In this document: positions 1 to 8,835 of the stretch, one piece after another
How positions within the stretch are numbered: the first letter of the stretch is position 1
Layout: the number at the start of each line of letters is the position of its first letter
Assembly: GCF_024741135.1 (NCBI RefSeq)
Contig: NZ_JANSUY010000007.1
Span: 1 to 64,000, forward strand
Source of the DNA: Aquiflexum gelatinilyticum
GTDB taxonomy: Bacteria; Bacteroidota; Bacteroidia; Cytophagales; Cyclobacteriaceae
DNA length: 64,000 nucleotides
Direction of reading: 5' to 3'
Position numbers and translations under genes: made by a program
The notes under the pieces: model-generated
What the model was told of the DNA's origin: nothing
What the model saw: only the letters and a program-made list of their open reading frames with translations
The model's database searches: none

Positions 1-62
1 TGTTAGAAGGTGTTTTACCAACTATTTTTGACCATTAGATCTTTTATTTCCTTTTAAATTTT

Positions 63-791
63 TCATCGCCTTAATACCTCGATGATTTTTTCCAGATCCT
101 CGCTTATCGTAATGATACCAATTACCGGTTCATCCCTTCTGCCATTTTCTGTAATCAATAATGCTTCGGCGGGATGGGGATTGCCTAGACTTTCTACGAA
201 ATATTCCCTTGCTGTCACAAAATCGGTTTCTTTTTTGATGATCCGGTAATTTTTAAGTTTGAGGGTTTTGGTAATGATGTCTTTGACATATGAATCTTTG
301 AAAAGCTTCAATGGTTCCTCTGTTTTGGTCAATTCTGCCATCCATCTGGCAATGGCTTCAAAATTGATCAATCCTAGAATGAAGCCGTCTTGGATGATTG
401 GTGCTTGACAAAAATCTTTTTCAACAAGAGTTTGTAAAACCGTTACGAGACTATCATCTGGTGAAACAGCATAAACCGAAGTCAAAAAATGTTGGGAAAC
501 CAAAGGAGGATTCATCAGGATGGCTGATATTTTTTCAATTTCTAATACCACATCCTCTCTTGGGTCTGCGACCGGTTTGCCTTGCTTCCTTTCAGAATGA
601 ATTATGGCATTTCGAAGATTCCCAAAAAGGCGAAGCTGATCTCTATATTGTCTGACGATGAGGTTGGTTTCGCTCATGTCATCAACCAAGTTGAAGTAGC
701 TGATAAAATTCCTCGCCTCTAAATTTCTTCTAAGAAAATTCTCTATGGCATTAAAGGCTTCCAAAAACCTGTCTGCATTGCTCATTTCCAT
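63..791 (-). CDS. CBS-domain protein
   Basis: A 242-residue cytoplasmic protein. The first 90 residues are helical and charged, and the rest (about 95-240) looks like a pair of CBS modules, with the typical phrase around CQAPIIQDGFILGLIN and a second strand-rich repeat ending in GIITISEDLEKI. CBS pairs usually bind adenine nucleotides and act as energy sensors; the ligand here is unknown. No catalytic domain is attached. The start is the first of two close Mets (791 and 785). It lies downstream of acetate kinase on the same strand, about 140 bases away, without an obvious terminator between them. Its stop overlaps an ATG that opens only 14 codons, so no gene is supported in bases 1-62. Function beyond nucleotide sensing is not known. 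Confidence 0.75.
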   Translation of the reverse strand: MEMSNADRFLEAFNAIENFLRRNLEARNFISYFNLVDDMSETNLIVRQYRDQLRLFGNLRNAIIHSERKQGKPVADPREDVVLEIEKISAILMNPPLVSQHFLTSVYAVSPDDSLVTVLQTLVEKDFCQAPIIQDGFILGLINFEAIARWMAELTKTEEPLKLFKDSYVKDIITKTLKLKNYRIIKKETDFVTAREYFVESLGNPHPAEALLITENGRRDEPVIGIITISEDLEKIIEVLRR

Positions 792-934
792 AAAAATCTT
801 ATTTTGATTTTAAAATCACCTTTCATTCAACCGGGATCTAAACACTTCCCACAAATAATTTTTACAAAAGCTTACCTTTCACCTTTTACCTCTTACTTTT
901 TTCCAAAAACCAATAACCCAATAACCATTAACTA

Positions 935-2134
935 TCATCCCTTAACCAATTCAAAAGTCTGTTTTCCGATCTCCAATTCCTCATTGGTTGGAACCACCAG
1001 AATTTTAACTTTGGATCCTGGAATATTGATTTCCCGGATTTCAGCGCTTCTTGTGCTGTTTTTTTCTTGGTCAAGATGGACACCAAAAAACTCCATATCC
1101 TGACAGACAGCCGCGCGCATTTCTGTGTCATTTTCTCCAATACCCGCCGTAAAAACGATAGCATCCAAACCATTCAGTGCGGCGGAAAAAGTCCCTATGT
1201 ATTTTTGGATCCGGTAGGCGTAAAGTTCATAAGCCAATTTGGCATCCTCATTTCCATCCAATATTGCCTGTTTTACATCCCTCATGTCACTGTACCCACA
1301 AAGTCCCAATAATCCACTTTTTTTATTCAGAATGTCATTGACTTCTTTGGAAGTGTAGCCACGCTCATGGATAAGGTGAAAAATAATGGATGGATCGATA
1401 TCCCCACAGCGTGTTCCCATCACCAGGCCGCCCAAAGGACCAAGACCCATAGAATGGTCAATGGATTTACCGTTTTTGATAGCGGTCATGCTGCTTCCGT
1501 TGCCAAGGTGGATGGTAATGATTTTGGGTTCGGGAATATTCAGGTATTCATTTGCTTTTCGGGACACATATTGGTGGCTGCTGCCATGGAATCCATAGGA
1601 ACGGATCCCCAATTGGGTGTACATTTCTTTTGGAATAGCTGAGCGATAAGCCCTTGGTGGCATACTTTGGTGGAAAGCGGTATCAAACACTGCTACTTGT
1701 TTGGCTATGGGAAAAACCCTTTCTGCAACTGTTATTCCAAGAAGATTAGGCGGATTATGCAATGGGGCCAAAGCAAACAATTCTTTGATTATCTTTTTGA
1801 CTTCATCAGTGATCAAAGTAGTAGAAGCAAACTGCTCGCCTCCATGTACTACCCGATGGCCAATTGCCTTGACTTCCGACATGTCTGACAAAACGCCTTT
1901 TTCAGGATCTATCAAAAGCGCTGTCACAGCCAAAAGACCGGCTTCATGATCTTTGATGTCCTTTTGGAATTTAAAAACTTCTTCTGATCCATGGATGAAT
2001 ACTTTGTGGGTCAAGGTGGCATTTTCCAGCCCAATCCTGTCTACCAAGCCACTACACACCGGAGATTCATTGGGCATGTCAAAAAGCTGGTACTTTAGCG
2101 AACTGCTGCCCGAGTTCAAAACAAGAATTTTCAT
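935..2134 (-). CDS. ackA: Acetate kinase
   Basis: Interconverts acetyl phosphate plus ADP with acetate plus ATP in overflow metabolism. The 399-residue length is normal. Family motifs are visible in order: NSGSSSLKYQLF at the N-terminus, HRVVHGG, GFHGSSHQYVS, HLGNGSS, GTRCGDIDPS and FTAGIGEND near the C-terminus, all part of the ASKHA ATPase fold. I chose the ATG at 2134 rather than a TTG two codons upstream. Phosphotransacetylase, often the neighbour of ackA, is not next to it: downstream on the same strand is the CBS protein and upstream is the NfeD-type protease. The gene looks intact, so the pathway partner should be encoded elsewhere. Confidence 0.97.
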   Translation of the reverse strand: MKILVLNSGSSSLKYQLFDMPNESPVCSGLVDRIGLENATLTHKVFIHGSEEVFKFQKDIKDHEAGLLAVTALLIDPEKGVLSDMSEVKAIGHRVVHGGEQFASTTLITDEVKKIIKELFALAPLHNPPNLLGITVAERVFPIAKQVAVFDTAFHQSMPPRAYRSAIPKEMYTQLGIRSYGFHGSSHQYVSRKANEYLNIPEPKIITIHLGNGSSMTAIKNGKSIDHSMGLGPLGGLVMGTRCGDIDPSIIFHLIHERGYTSKEVNDILNKKSGLLGLCGYSDMRDVKQAILDGNEDAKLAYELYAYRIQKYIGTFSAALNGLDAIVFTAGIGENDTEMRAAVCQDMEFFGVHLDQEKNSTRSAEIREINIPGSKVKILVVPTNEELEIGKQTFELVKG

Positions 2135-2185
2135 TTTCAATTTATCTTAACTAATTACTTTTAACCTTAAATAAGATTCTCGGAT

Positions 2186-3544
2186 TTAAATTTTCTTCAC
2201 TTTCAAAGATGTTCCTTCTGTACTGATTACTTTGATTTTTTCACCCTGATCGATGAATTCACCCCTGGAATAGGCATCATAGACTTCATCCCCGATAATA
2301 ACTTTGCCGCTAGGCATCAACCGGGTGTGGGCAATTCCTTCTTTACCCAAAAGGCTGTTTTCATAGACTGAAGAAGTGTAACCTGCAGTCCTCTGTTGGG
2401 TTGTAGCGAGTGCAATGGTGCTGAATGCTCCCCATTTATTGACCTTTGGTGCCAAAAAGAAGATCAGCCCAAGGGCCGCAATAGCAGCCAATATCACCGT
2501 CAACAATGCTACAAACAAATCTCCTGCGGGAACGAAGGAAAAATCAAAGGAATCATTAGGAATCATCCCGAGGGTAAGACCGGTAAGTATACCAAGGATT
2601 CCCAATATCCCAAAAACCCCAAATCCGGGAATCACAAATATTTCTATCAATAGAAGAATAACACCAATGATGAACACAGCGATTTCCCAATTTTCGGCCA
2701 AACCACTGAGGTAATAAGGAATAAAGTATAAGATGATAGCAGTAATCGAGGCAGCCAAAGGAAAGCCAACGCCGGGAGTCTGCAATTCGAAATAAATCCC
2801 TGCAAAAATAATGAGGATCAAAAATCCACTTACAGCAGGATTTAAAAAAACAGAAATTATTGACTCGACAGTGGAAGTTGTTTGCTCGATGATCTCATAA
2901 TCTGACACACCCTGCTTGGTGATGACCTCTTCGATAGAATCAACTTCACCTTCACAAAACCCGTTTTCAATTGCTTCAGAAACTGCAAATGTGATCACTG
3001 AACCTTTTTCGCTTATTCCTTCGATTTCTATTTCCTCATCGACCATGGCTTCGGCGATTTTGGGGTCCCGGCCTTTGGCTTCTGCAGTGCTGCGCATCAT
3101 GGAGCGCATATAGGATTGATATTTGTCTGGAGCAGCTTCACCGCCACCGCCCATGACTACCGTAGCTGCCCCGATGCTTGCTCCGGGAGCCATATAAATG
3201 CTGTCGCAGGCAATGGAAATCAATGCGCCTGCAGATGCAGCATCCTTATTGATCCAGACATGGACAGGGATTTCTGACTCCAGAATCATGGTTCGGATAT
3301 CATCAGCATCATTGACCGCGCCTCCATAGGTATCCATTTCAATGATTACCATGGCGGCAGATTCTTCCTTGGCTTCTTCAAGAGCCAATTTTACTTTACG
3401 GTTCATCCGAGGATCAATGTTGTCGTCTATCTTAAAAACATATATTTTCTTTTTTTCTGAGGAAGAATCAGCTTGGCTCAAAACTTCAGATGACTGCAAA
3501 ACAAAAATAAAGACCAATAAAATTGATGTTAAAAGGGATTTCAT
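2186..3544 (-). CDS. NfeD-family membrane-bound ClpP-class serine protease
   Basis: About 452 residues from an ATG at 3544. This start is chosen because it opens directly on a signal peptide (MKSLLTSILLVFIFV, ending near LSQA); an upstream extension to 3601 adds 19 residues of no export character. Domain order: signal peptide, ClpP/SppA-like protease domain (about 30-215, with AGSIGAA-like and SAGALISIA segments carrying the candidate nucleophile Ser), four or five membrane helices (about 230-370), then a small OB-fold NfeD domain with the usual G-x-V-I-I-GDEVYDA pattern. Long NfeD proteins usually pair with a stomatin-like protein, and none is adjacent. The likely role is membrane protein quality control; the substrate is unknown. 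Confidence 0.88.
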   Translation of the reverse strand: MKSLLTSILLVFIFVLQSSEVLSQADSSSEKKKIYVFKIDDNIDPRMNRKVKLALEEAKEESAAMVIIEMDTYGGAVNDADDIRTMILESEIPVHVWINKDAASAGALISIACDSIYMAPGASIGAATVVMGGGGEAAPDKYQSYMRSMMRSTAEAKGRDPKIAEAMVDEEIEIEGISEKGSVITFAVSEAIENGFCEGEVDSIEEVITKQGVSDYEIIEQTTSTVESIISVFLNPAVSGFLILIIFAGIYFELQTPGVGFPLAASITAIILYFIPYYLSGLAENWEIAVFIIGVILLLIEIFVIPGFGVFGILGILGILTGLTLGMIPNDSFDFSFVPAGDLFVALLTVILAAIAALGLIFFLAPKVNKWGAFSTIALATTQQRTAGYTSSVYENSLLGKEGIAHTRLMPSGKVIIGDEVYDAYSRGEFIDQGEKIKVISTEGTSLKVKKI

Positions 3545-3616
3545 AGGATGTGCTATTTGAGTTTTGAATATACCAAATAATCCAATACCAGCCGCAAACA
3601 CTAATTATATCATTGG

Positions 3617-3649
3617 TTTGTGAAGGATAGGTATTTTGCCTTATTTTAG
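3617..3649 (+). promoter_or_regulatory. Candidate promoter for the M1 peptidase
   Basis: TTTG at 3617-3620, a 21-base spacer, then TATTTTAG at 3642-3649. This matches the Bacteroidota sigma-A form TTTG-N19..21-TAnnTTTG with one mismatch. It places transcription start about 10 bases before the ATG at 3668, so the leader would be very short. By eye only. Confidence 0.4.
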
Positions 3650-3667
3650 AGCCAAAACAATTCAATT

Positions 3668-5530
3668 ATGATTAAAAAATTCAGTTTGTCAGTTATGACA
3701 ATTGCTTTCTTAAGTGTCTTTTCCACCCTTCAGGCCCAAACGGATAGGTGGCAGCAAAAAGTCAAATACATCATGGATGTCACTATGGATGTAGAGAAGA
3801 ATACCTATCTGGGTACACAAAAATTACAATATACCAACAATTCACCTGATACCCTGATTAGGGTATTTTACCATCTTTACTTTAATGCTTTTCAGCCAAA
3901 CAGCATGATGGATGTGCGTTCGCGTACCATTTCCGATCCTGACAGGAGGGTGATGGACAGAATTCAAAAACTTACTCCTGCAGAAATCGGTATCCTGAAA
4001 GTAAATAAGCTGACAATGGATGGAAAAAAAGTCGTTTTTGAACATGTGGAGACGATTTTGGAAGTGGATTTGCCTAAGCCAATCCTTCCCGGGCAGACTG
4101 TAGTATTTGACATGGAGTTTGAAGGACAGGTTCCGCTTCAGGTAAGAAGGGCAGGCAGGGACAATGCCGAGGGAATACGGTACTCTATGTCACAATGGTA
4201 TCCTAAAATGGCTGCTTATGACAGGAGAGGTTGGCATTCCAATCCTTACGTTGGGAGAGAATTCTATGGAAATTTTGGAGATTTTGATGTGAAAATTACC
4301 ATTGACAAAACCTATATTCTTGGCGGAACCGGATATCTACAAAATGCCAATCAGATCGGGCATGGCTATGAAGACGAAGGAGTAACTGTCCCAGTTGCCA
4401 AAGGAAAAAACCTAACCTGGCACTTCATAGCACCGAATGTCCATGATTTTATGTGGGCGGCAGACCCAAAATATACCCATGAAAAAGTGAAAATGGAAAA
4501 TGGGCCAATGGTTCATTTCTTATATGTAAAAAATGACAAAACCCAAGAGAACTGGGCCAAGCTAAAGGGCTACACTGTAGATGCGATCCAATATATGAGT
4601 GATAATTTTGGAAAGTATCCTTATGAGCAATATTCTGTTGTGCAGGGCGGTGACGGAGGTATGGAATACCCAATGTCAACTCTGATCACTGGACATAGAG
4701 GGCTTCAGAGCCTAGTAGGGGTGACGGTGCATGAGCTCATTCACAGCTGGTATTACGGTGTTCTTGGATTTAATGAATCATCAGAACCTTGGTTGGATGA
4801 AGGATTCACCACTTGGGGCACGAGTGTGGTCATGGATGCTGTTTTTGCCAAGTCTGACAAATTTGTGCAAAATGGGGCCTATACTTCCTATTTTAGGTTA
4901 GCAAAAGCCGGATACGAGGAGCCTTTGACGACTCATGGCGATCACTACAACCTCAATTCTGCTTATGGACCTGGCACATATAACAAAGGCGCGGTTTTCG
5001 TAGAACAGCTTGCCTATGTGATCGGAAAAGAAAATTTTGATAAAGCAATGTTGAGATTATGGAACGATTGGAAATATATGCATCCAAATGGCCATGATGT
5101 CATCCGTGTGATGGAAAAGACCAGTGGAATGGAGTTGGATTGGTATTATGATTATTTCATTGCTTCCACCAAGACCATCGATTATGGAGTCAAATCCGTC
5201 GAAGGAGTGGAAAATAAAACAAAGATAACTTTTGAAAGAGTTGGTCTTATGCCTATGCCTTTGGACGTGGTGGTAACCTATACCGATGGATCGAAGGAGA
5301 TGATCTATTTGCCCTTGGTAATCCAAAGAGGTAATAAACCTGAAGAAAAAGGAATGCCCTCACTCGTAATGACTGTGAGATGGCCTTGGACAAATTATTC
5401 CCAAGAAGTTCAGCTAGACAAGCCAGTTTCATCGATTGAGTCGGTGGAAATTGATCCAAGTCTGAGGTTGGCTGACGTGAATAGGGGAAACAATAAAGTT
5501 GATGTCACCACGCTTCTTGACAAGAAGTAA
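3668..5530 (+). CDS. M1-family zinc aminopeptidase, secreted
   Basis: A 620-residue exported metallopeptidase. An N-terminal signal peptide ends near LQAQ (residue 24). The zinc site HELIH sits at residues 355-359, with the third ligand Glu at 378 in LDEGFTTW, giving the M1 signature HExxH-x18-E. The upstream substrate-recognition loop reads GGMEYP, a variant of the canonical GAMEN. Residues 25-300 form the beta-sandwich that precedes the catalytic domain. Activity should be removal of N-terminal residues from peptides in the periplasm or outside the cell. It is monocistronic: a candidate promoter lies just upstream and an 18-bp palindromic terminator follows immediately. It diverges from the NfeD-like gene. 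Confidence 0.93.
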   Translation: MIKKFSLSVMTIAFLSVFSTLQAQTDRWQQKVKYIMDVTMDVEKNTYLGTQKLQYTNNSPDTLIRVFYHLYFNAFQPNSMMDVRSRTISDPDRRVMDRIQKLTPAEIGILKVNKLTMDGKKVVFEHVETILEVDLPKPILPGQTVVFDMEFEGQVPLQVRRAGRDNAEGIRYSMSQWYPKMAAYDRRGWHSNPYVGREFYGNFGDFDVKITIDKTYILGGTGYLQNANQIGHGYEDEGVTVPVAKGKNLTWHFIAPNVHDFMWAADPKYTHEKVKMENGPMVHFLYVKNDKTQENWAKLKGYTVDAIQYMSDNFGKYPYEQYSVVQGGDGGMEYPMSTLITGHRGLQSLVGVTVHELIHSWYYGVLGFNESSEPWLDEGFTTWGTSVVMDAVFAKSDKFVQNGAYTSYFRLAKAGYEEPLTTHGDHYNLNSAYGPGTYNKGAVFVEQLAYVIGKENFDKAMLRLWNDWKYMHPNGHDVIRVMEKTSGMELDWYYDYFIASTKTIDYGVKSVEGVENKTKITFERVGLMPMPLDVVVTYTDGSKEMIYLPLVIQRGNKPEEKGMPSLVMTVRWPWTNYSQEVQLDKPVSSIESVEIDPSLRLADVNRGNNKVDVTTLLDKK

Positions 5531-5531
5531 T

Positions 5532-5568
5532 AAAAAAGCCTTCAAAAATTATTTTTGAAGGCTTTTTT
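5532..5568. terminator. Rho-independent terminator, bidirectional
   Basis: A perfect 18-base inverted repeat (A6-GCCTTCAAAAAT and its complement) around one central base, ending in T6. It starts two bases after the M1 peptidase stop and is symmetric, so it can work in either direction. Confidence 0.88.
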
Positions 5569-5585
5569 ATAAATGTCCAATTCAA

Positions 5586-5615
5586 AAAAAAAGGTGCTGT
5601 TTGGCACCTTTTTTT
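5586..5615. terminator. Rho-independent terminator for the histone H1-like gene
   Basis: A7-GGTGC, a 6-base loop, GCACC-T7. It lies 10 bases beyond the stop of the minus-strand mini-gene and has T-tracts in both directions. Together with the repeat at 5532-5568 it makes a tandem terminator pair between converging genes. Confidence 0.85.
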
Positions 5616-5625
5616 ATTTTTTGAA

Positions 5626-5802
5626 TCATCCTGCGTTTTTCTTCTCTTGAACCTCGGTACGGATTTCCTGTGCCAAGTTTTTAAGATCCTGCATACCTTT
5701 TCTTACACGGGTACCTGCAGCTTGATTGCCTTTGTCATAGAATTTTTCAAAATCTCCTTCAAGTCCAAGGACGAGATCTTTTAGTTCGCTAAATCTGCTC
5801 AT
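5626..5802 (-). CDS. Histone H1-like small protein
   Basis: A 58-residue ORF read directly from the minus strand, too short for routine ORF calling. It begins MSRFSELKDLVLGLEGDFEK and continues with a lysine/arginine-rich helical stretch containing AAGTRVRKGMQDLKNLAQEI, ending in EKKNAG. This matches the short proteins annotated as histone H1 in Cytophagales genomes, which are thought to be DNA-associated, though direct evidence is thin. The start ATG at 5802 and TGA at 5626-5628 are clear, and the gene is followed by its own terminator. There is no partner gene. An abundant nucleoid or structural role is an inference from family naming and composition. Confidence 0.85.
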   Translation of the reverse strand: MSRFSELKDLVLGLEGDFEKFYDKGNQAAGTRVRKGMQDLKNLAQEIRTEVQEKKNAG

Positions 5803-5903
5803 ATTAAAAGTCAGTTTTTAAGGTTGATGATAAGTTTATTTGTGCGGTCAATATAGCTAAATTGTTTATAAAACAACACAACAAAGCCCTTTTTTGCCTT
5901 TAA

Positions 5904-7154
5904 TTATTCTCCAAAAGACATTGCCAATTCTGTATTTCTGTAATAACCGCTTGTTAGTTTGTCTTTTACAGCTTCGAAGGCAGCAATTGTTTCATTCACG
6001 TCTGCAATGGTATGTACAGCGGTTGGGATCAATCTTAGGATGATCATTCCTTTTGGAATTACCGGATAAATGACCACCGAGCAGAAAATGTTGTAGTTTT
6101 CTCTCAAATCTCTTGTCAAAGTGGCTGCTTCACCTACAGTTCCGTTTAGGACTACAGGGGTCACAGGGGAGTTTGATTTTCCTGTACTGAATCCTTTTTC
6201 TTTCAGACCGTTTCTCAATGCATGGACGATTTTCCAAAGATTTTCTTTCAATTCGGGTTTTGTCCTTATCAAATCCAATCTTTTCAATGCACCTTCAACC
6301 AAAAGCATCGGTAAGGATTTGGCAAAAATCTGTGACCTCATATTGTATTTGAGGAATTGGATGACATGTTTTTCTCCGGCAATAAATGCTCCGATAGAAG
6401 CCATTGACTTAGCAAAAGTGGAGAAATACAAATCTATCTGATCTTGTACACCTTGTTCTTCACCGGCACCGGCACCTGTTTTACCCAACGTTCCGAATCC
6501 GTGCGCATCGTCAACCAATAGCCTGAATTCATATTTTGCTTTCAACGCCACGATATCTGCAAGTCTCCCTTGATCACCGGTCATCCCGAATACACCTTCA
6601 GTTATCACCAAAACACCTCCTCCGGTTTCTTCAGCGAGCTTGGTAGCTCTCTGCAGTTGCTTCTCGCAGCTCTCTATATCATTGTGTGGAAATACATATC
6701 TTTTTCCTAAATGCATCCTTAGGGCATCAATGATGCATGCGTGGCATTCGCTGTCATATACGACCACATCTTTTCTATCCAAAATAGAATCAATGACAGA
6801 CATGATACCCTGATATCCGTAATTGAGCAGGTAAGCGCTCTCTTTACCAACAAACTCGGCTAGTTCCCTCTCCAACTGCTCGTGAAGGTCAGTTTGACCT
6901 GACATCATTCTCGCGCCCATAGGATAAGCTGCTCCCCACTTCGCAGCAGCATCTGCATCAGCTTTTCTTACTTCGGGATGGTTGGCGAGACCCAAGTAGT
7001 TGTTTAGACTCCAGGTCAAGACTTCCTTGCCCTTAAATTTCATCCTGGGGGCGATTTCTCCTTCTAATTTCGGAAATGCGAAATAGCCTTCTGCAAGCTC
7101 AGAATGCTTGCCCAAAGGGCCAAGGTTGGTTTGTAATTTTGCGAATAAATCCAA
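5904..7154 (-). CDS. Alpha-oxoamine synthase (serine palmitoyltransferase-like)
   Basis: A 416-residue PLP fold-type I enzyme that condenses an amino acid with an acyl-thioester with loss of CO2. Visible motifs: SLNNYLGLANHP near the N-terminus, YGYQGIMSVID, the PLP-facing DDAHGFGTLG, and the Schiff-base lysine in STFAKSMASIG (about residue 250). In Bacteroidota this family includes serine palmitoyltransferase (sphingolipids), cysteate acyltransferase (sulfonolipids) and KBL (threonine catabolism). The long N-terminal extension LFAKLQTNLGPLGKHSEL favours a lipid enzyme over KBL, but serine and cysteate cannot be separated by eye. It is monocistronic with a very good promoter at 7214-7245. Confidence 0.82.
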   Translation of the reverse strand: MDLFAKLQTNLGPLGKHSELAEGYFAFPKLEGEIAPRMKFKGKEVLTWSLNNYLGLANHPEVRKADADAAAKWGAAYPMGARMMSGQTDLHEQLERELAEFVGKESAYLLNYGYQGIMSVIDSILDRKDVVVYDSECHACIIDALRMHLGKRYVFPHNDIESCEKQLQRATKLAEETGGGVLVITEGVFGMTGDQGRLADIVALKAKYEFRLLVDDAHGFGTLGKTGAGAGEEQGVQDQIDLYFSTFAKSMASIGAFIAGEKHVIQFLKYNMRSQIFAKSLPMLLVEGALKRLDLIRTKPELKENLWKIVHALRNGLKEKGFSTGKSNSPVTPVVLNGTVGEAATLTRDLRENYNIFCSVVIYPVIPKGMIILRLIPTAVHTIADVNETIAAFEAVKDKLTSGYYRNTELAMSFGE

Positions 7155-7213
7155 GGCTAAATTCTTTTAGGTTTTACAAATTTGTGAATGGATGTGTCCT
7201 CCATTAAATCGGG

Positions 7214-7245
7214 CAAAACTAACACAAATAGTCCAGCCTTGCAAA
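7214..7245 (-). promoter_or_regulatory. Promoter of the alpha-oxoamine synthase gene
   Basis: On the minus strand TTTG (7245-7242), a 20-base spacer, then TAGTTTTG (7221-7214): an exact match to the Bacteroidota consensus TTTG-N19..21-TAnnTTTG. Predicted start of transcription is near 7207, about 50 bases before the ATG at 7154. Confidence 0.7.
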
Positions 7246-7335
7246 AATCCAATTCCAAATCAAATATTCTTTTACTAACTCACATTATTTTACTTACTTC
7301 GCAGGACATGCTTTTTATAAGAAATAAACCCAATT

Positions 7336-8835
7336 ATGCATAAAATCAAAAAGCTTTTGGTAGCAAACCGGGGAGAAATAAGCCTTCGGATCATGCGTAC
7401 AGCCAAAGAAATGGGTATCAAAACAGTTGCGGTATATAGCGAAGCTGACCGCAATTCCCCCCACGTGAAATTTGCCGATGAAGCTGTTTGTCTGGGACCT
7501 CCGCCATCCAACCAATCTTACCTTCTTGGAGACAAAATCATTGAAGTAAGCAAGGCGATGGGAGTGGACGCAATCCATCCTGGCTATGGGTTTTTATCTG
7601 AAAATGCGGCTTTTGGCAAGAAAGTGACTGATGCGGGGATCATCTTTGTAGGGCCATCACCTGAATCAATAGAGGTGATGGGAAGCAAACTTGCCGCAAA
7701 AAATGCTGTATTAAAGTATGGTATCCCATTGGTACCGGGTACTGACCATGCCATCAGTGATATTCCCTCTGCCAAACAAAAGGCTAAAGAAGTAGGCTAT
7801 CCCATTTTGATCAAAGCAAGTGCCGGTGGCGGTGGAAAAGGCATGCGGATCGTGGAGGAAGAATCGGAATTTGAGGAACAGATGCTTCGTGCCATTTCAG
7901 AAGCGCAATCAGCCTTTGGGGACGGGGCTGTTTTTATAGAAAAATACATCACATCACCGCGGCATATTGAAATCCAAGTTTTGGGAGACCAACACGGAAA
8001 TGTGGTCTATTTGTTTGAACGAGAATGTTCTATCCAAAGAAGACACCAAAAAGTAATCGAAGAGGCGCCTTCAGCGGTAGTTTCTCTTGATATGAGAAAA
8101 GCAATGGGGGAGGCTGCCGTCATGGTGGCCAAAGCATGTGATTATTATGGTGCGGGCACAGTAGAATTTATAGTAGATGAAAAACTCGATTTTTATTTCC
8201 TTGAAATGAATACGAGACTTCAGGTCGAGCATCCTGTGACTGAAATGATTACGGGGAAAGACTTGGTACAAGAACAAATCTGGGTGGCTGAGGGAAAACC
8301 ACTTTCTTTCAAACAGGAAGATTTGAAAATCAATGGACACTCCCTTGAAATCAGGGTATATGCGGAAGATCCAAGGAACAATTTTCTCCCGGATATCGGC
8401 AAGCTTCAAACTTACATCAGGCCACAAGGCCCCGGCATACGCGTCGATGATGGGTTTGAACAGGGAATGGATATTCCAATTTATTATGACCCGATGATTG
8501 CCAAGCTGATTGTGCATGACGAGAGCAGGGAAAAAGCCATTCAGAGGATGATCAGGGCGATAGATGACTATCAGATTACGGGCATTGAGACTACTTTGGG
8601 ATTTTGCCGGTTTGTATTGGAGCATCATGCTTTCAAATCAGGAGCTTTTGACACCAAATTTGTGGAGAAATACTTTTCTCCGGACAAGTTAGACATCCAA
8701 TGGGATGATGAGGAACAGATTTTATTGGCAGGCTTGGCAATAGAAATTTTTGAAAAAAATAAGTCTAGCCTTAAAGATTCCCATAAAAGCCAATTGGCAG
8801 GAAACAAAACCAATTGGAAAAATAGGTTGATCTGA
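7336..8835 (+). CDS. accC: Acetyl/propionyl-CoA carboxylase, biotin carboxylase subunit
   Basis: A 499-residue ATP-grasp enzyme that carboxylates biotin on its carrier protein for fatty-acid or propionyl-CoA metabolism. It shows the N-terminal KLLVANRGEISLRI, the ATP loop GGGGKGMRIV (about residue 165), the carboxylase signature FERECSIQRRHQKVIEEAPS and EMNTRLQVEHPVTE. It is about 50 residues longer than classic AccC; the extra length is a charged tail after about residue 450, seen in acyl-CoA carboxylases of this phylum. No carrier (BCCP) or carboxyltransferase gene is adjacent. It opens a three-gene operon: its TGA overlaps the ATG of the DUF1015 gene by one base. Confidence 0.93.
   Translation: MHKIKKLLVANRGEISLRIMRTAKEMGIKTVAVYSEADRNSPHVKFADEAVCLGPPPSNQSYLLGDKIIEVSKAMGVDAIHPGYGFLSENAAFGKKVTDAGIIFVGPSPESIEVMGSKLAAKNAVLKYGIPLVPGTDHAISDIPSAKQKAKEVGYPILIKASAGGGGKGMRIVEEESEFEEQMLRAISEAQSAFGDGAVFIEKYITSPRHIEIQVLGDQHGNVVYLFERECSIQRRHQKVIEEAPSAVVSLDMRKAMGEAAVMVAKACDYYGAGTVEFIVDEKLDFYFLEMNTRLQVEHPVTEMITGKDLVQEQIWVAEGKPLSFKQEDLKINGHSLEIRVYAEDPRNNFLPDIGKLQTYIRPQGPGIRVDDGFEQGMDIPIYYDPMIAKLIVHDESREKAIQRMIRAIDDYQITGIETTLGFCRFVLEHHAFKSGAFDTKFVEKYFSPDKLDIQWDDEEQILLAGLAIEIFEKNKSSLKDSHKSQLAGNKTNWKNRLI

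Noticed and set aside
1-66. ATG overlapping the CBS stop, 14 codons on the minus strand
   Set aside because: Stops at once and shows no conserved feature; no gene is supported.
900-934. Short C/A-rich repeats (ACCAATAACCC, ATAACCATTAAC) after ackA
   Set aside because: Too short and irregular to be a CRISPR or named repeat; low-complexity spacer.
8071-8628. 185-residue minus-strand frame opposite accC
   Set aside because: Shadow of the biotin carboxylase coding strand; no start signal and implausible composition.
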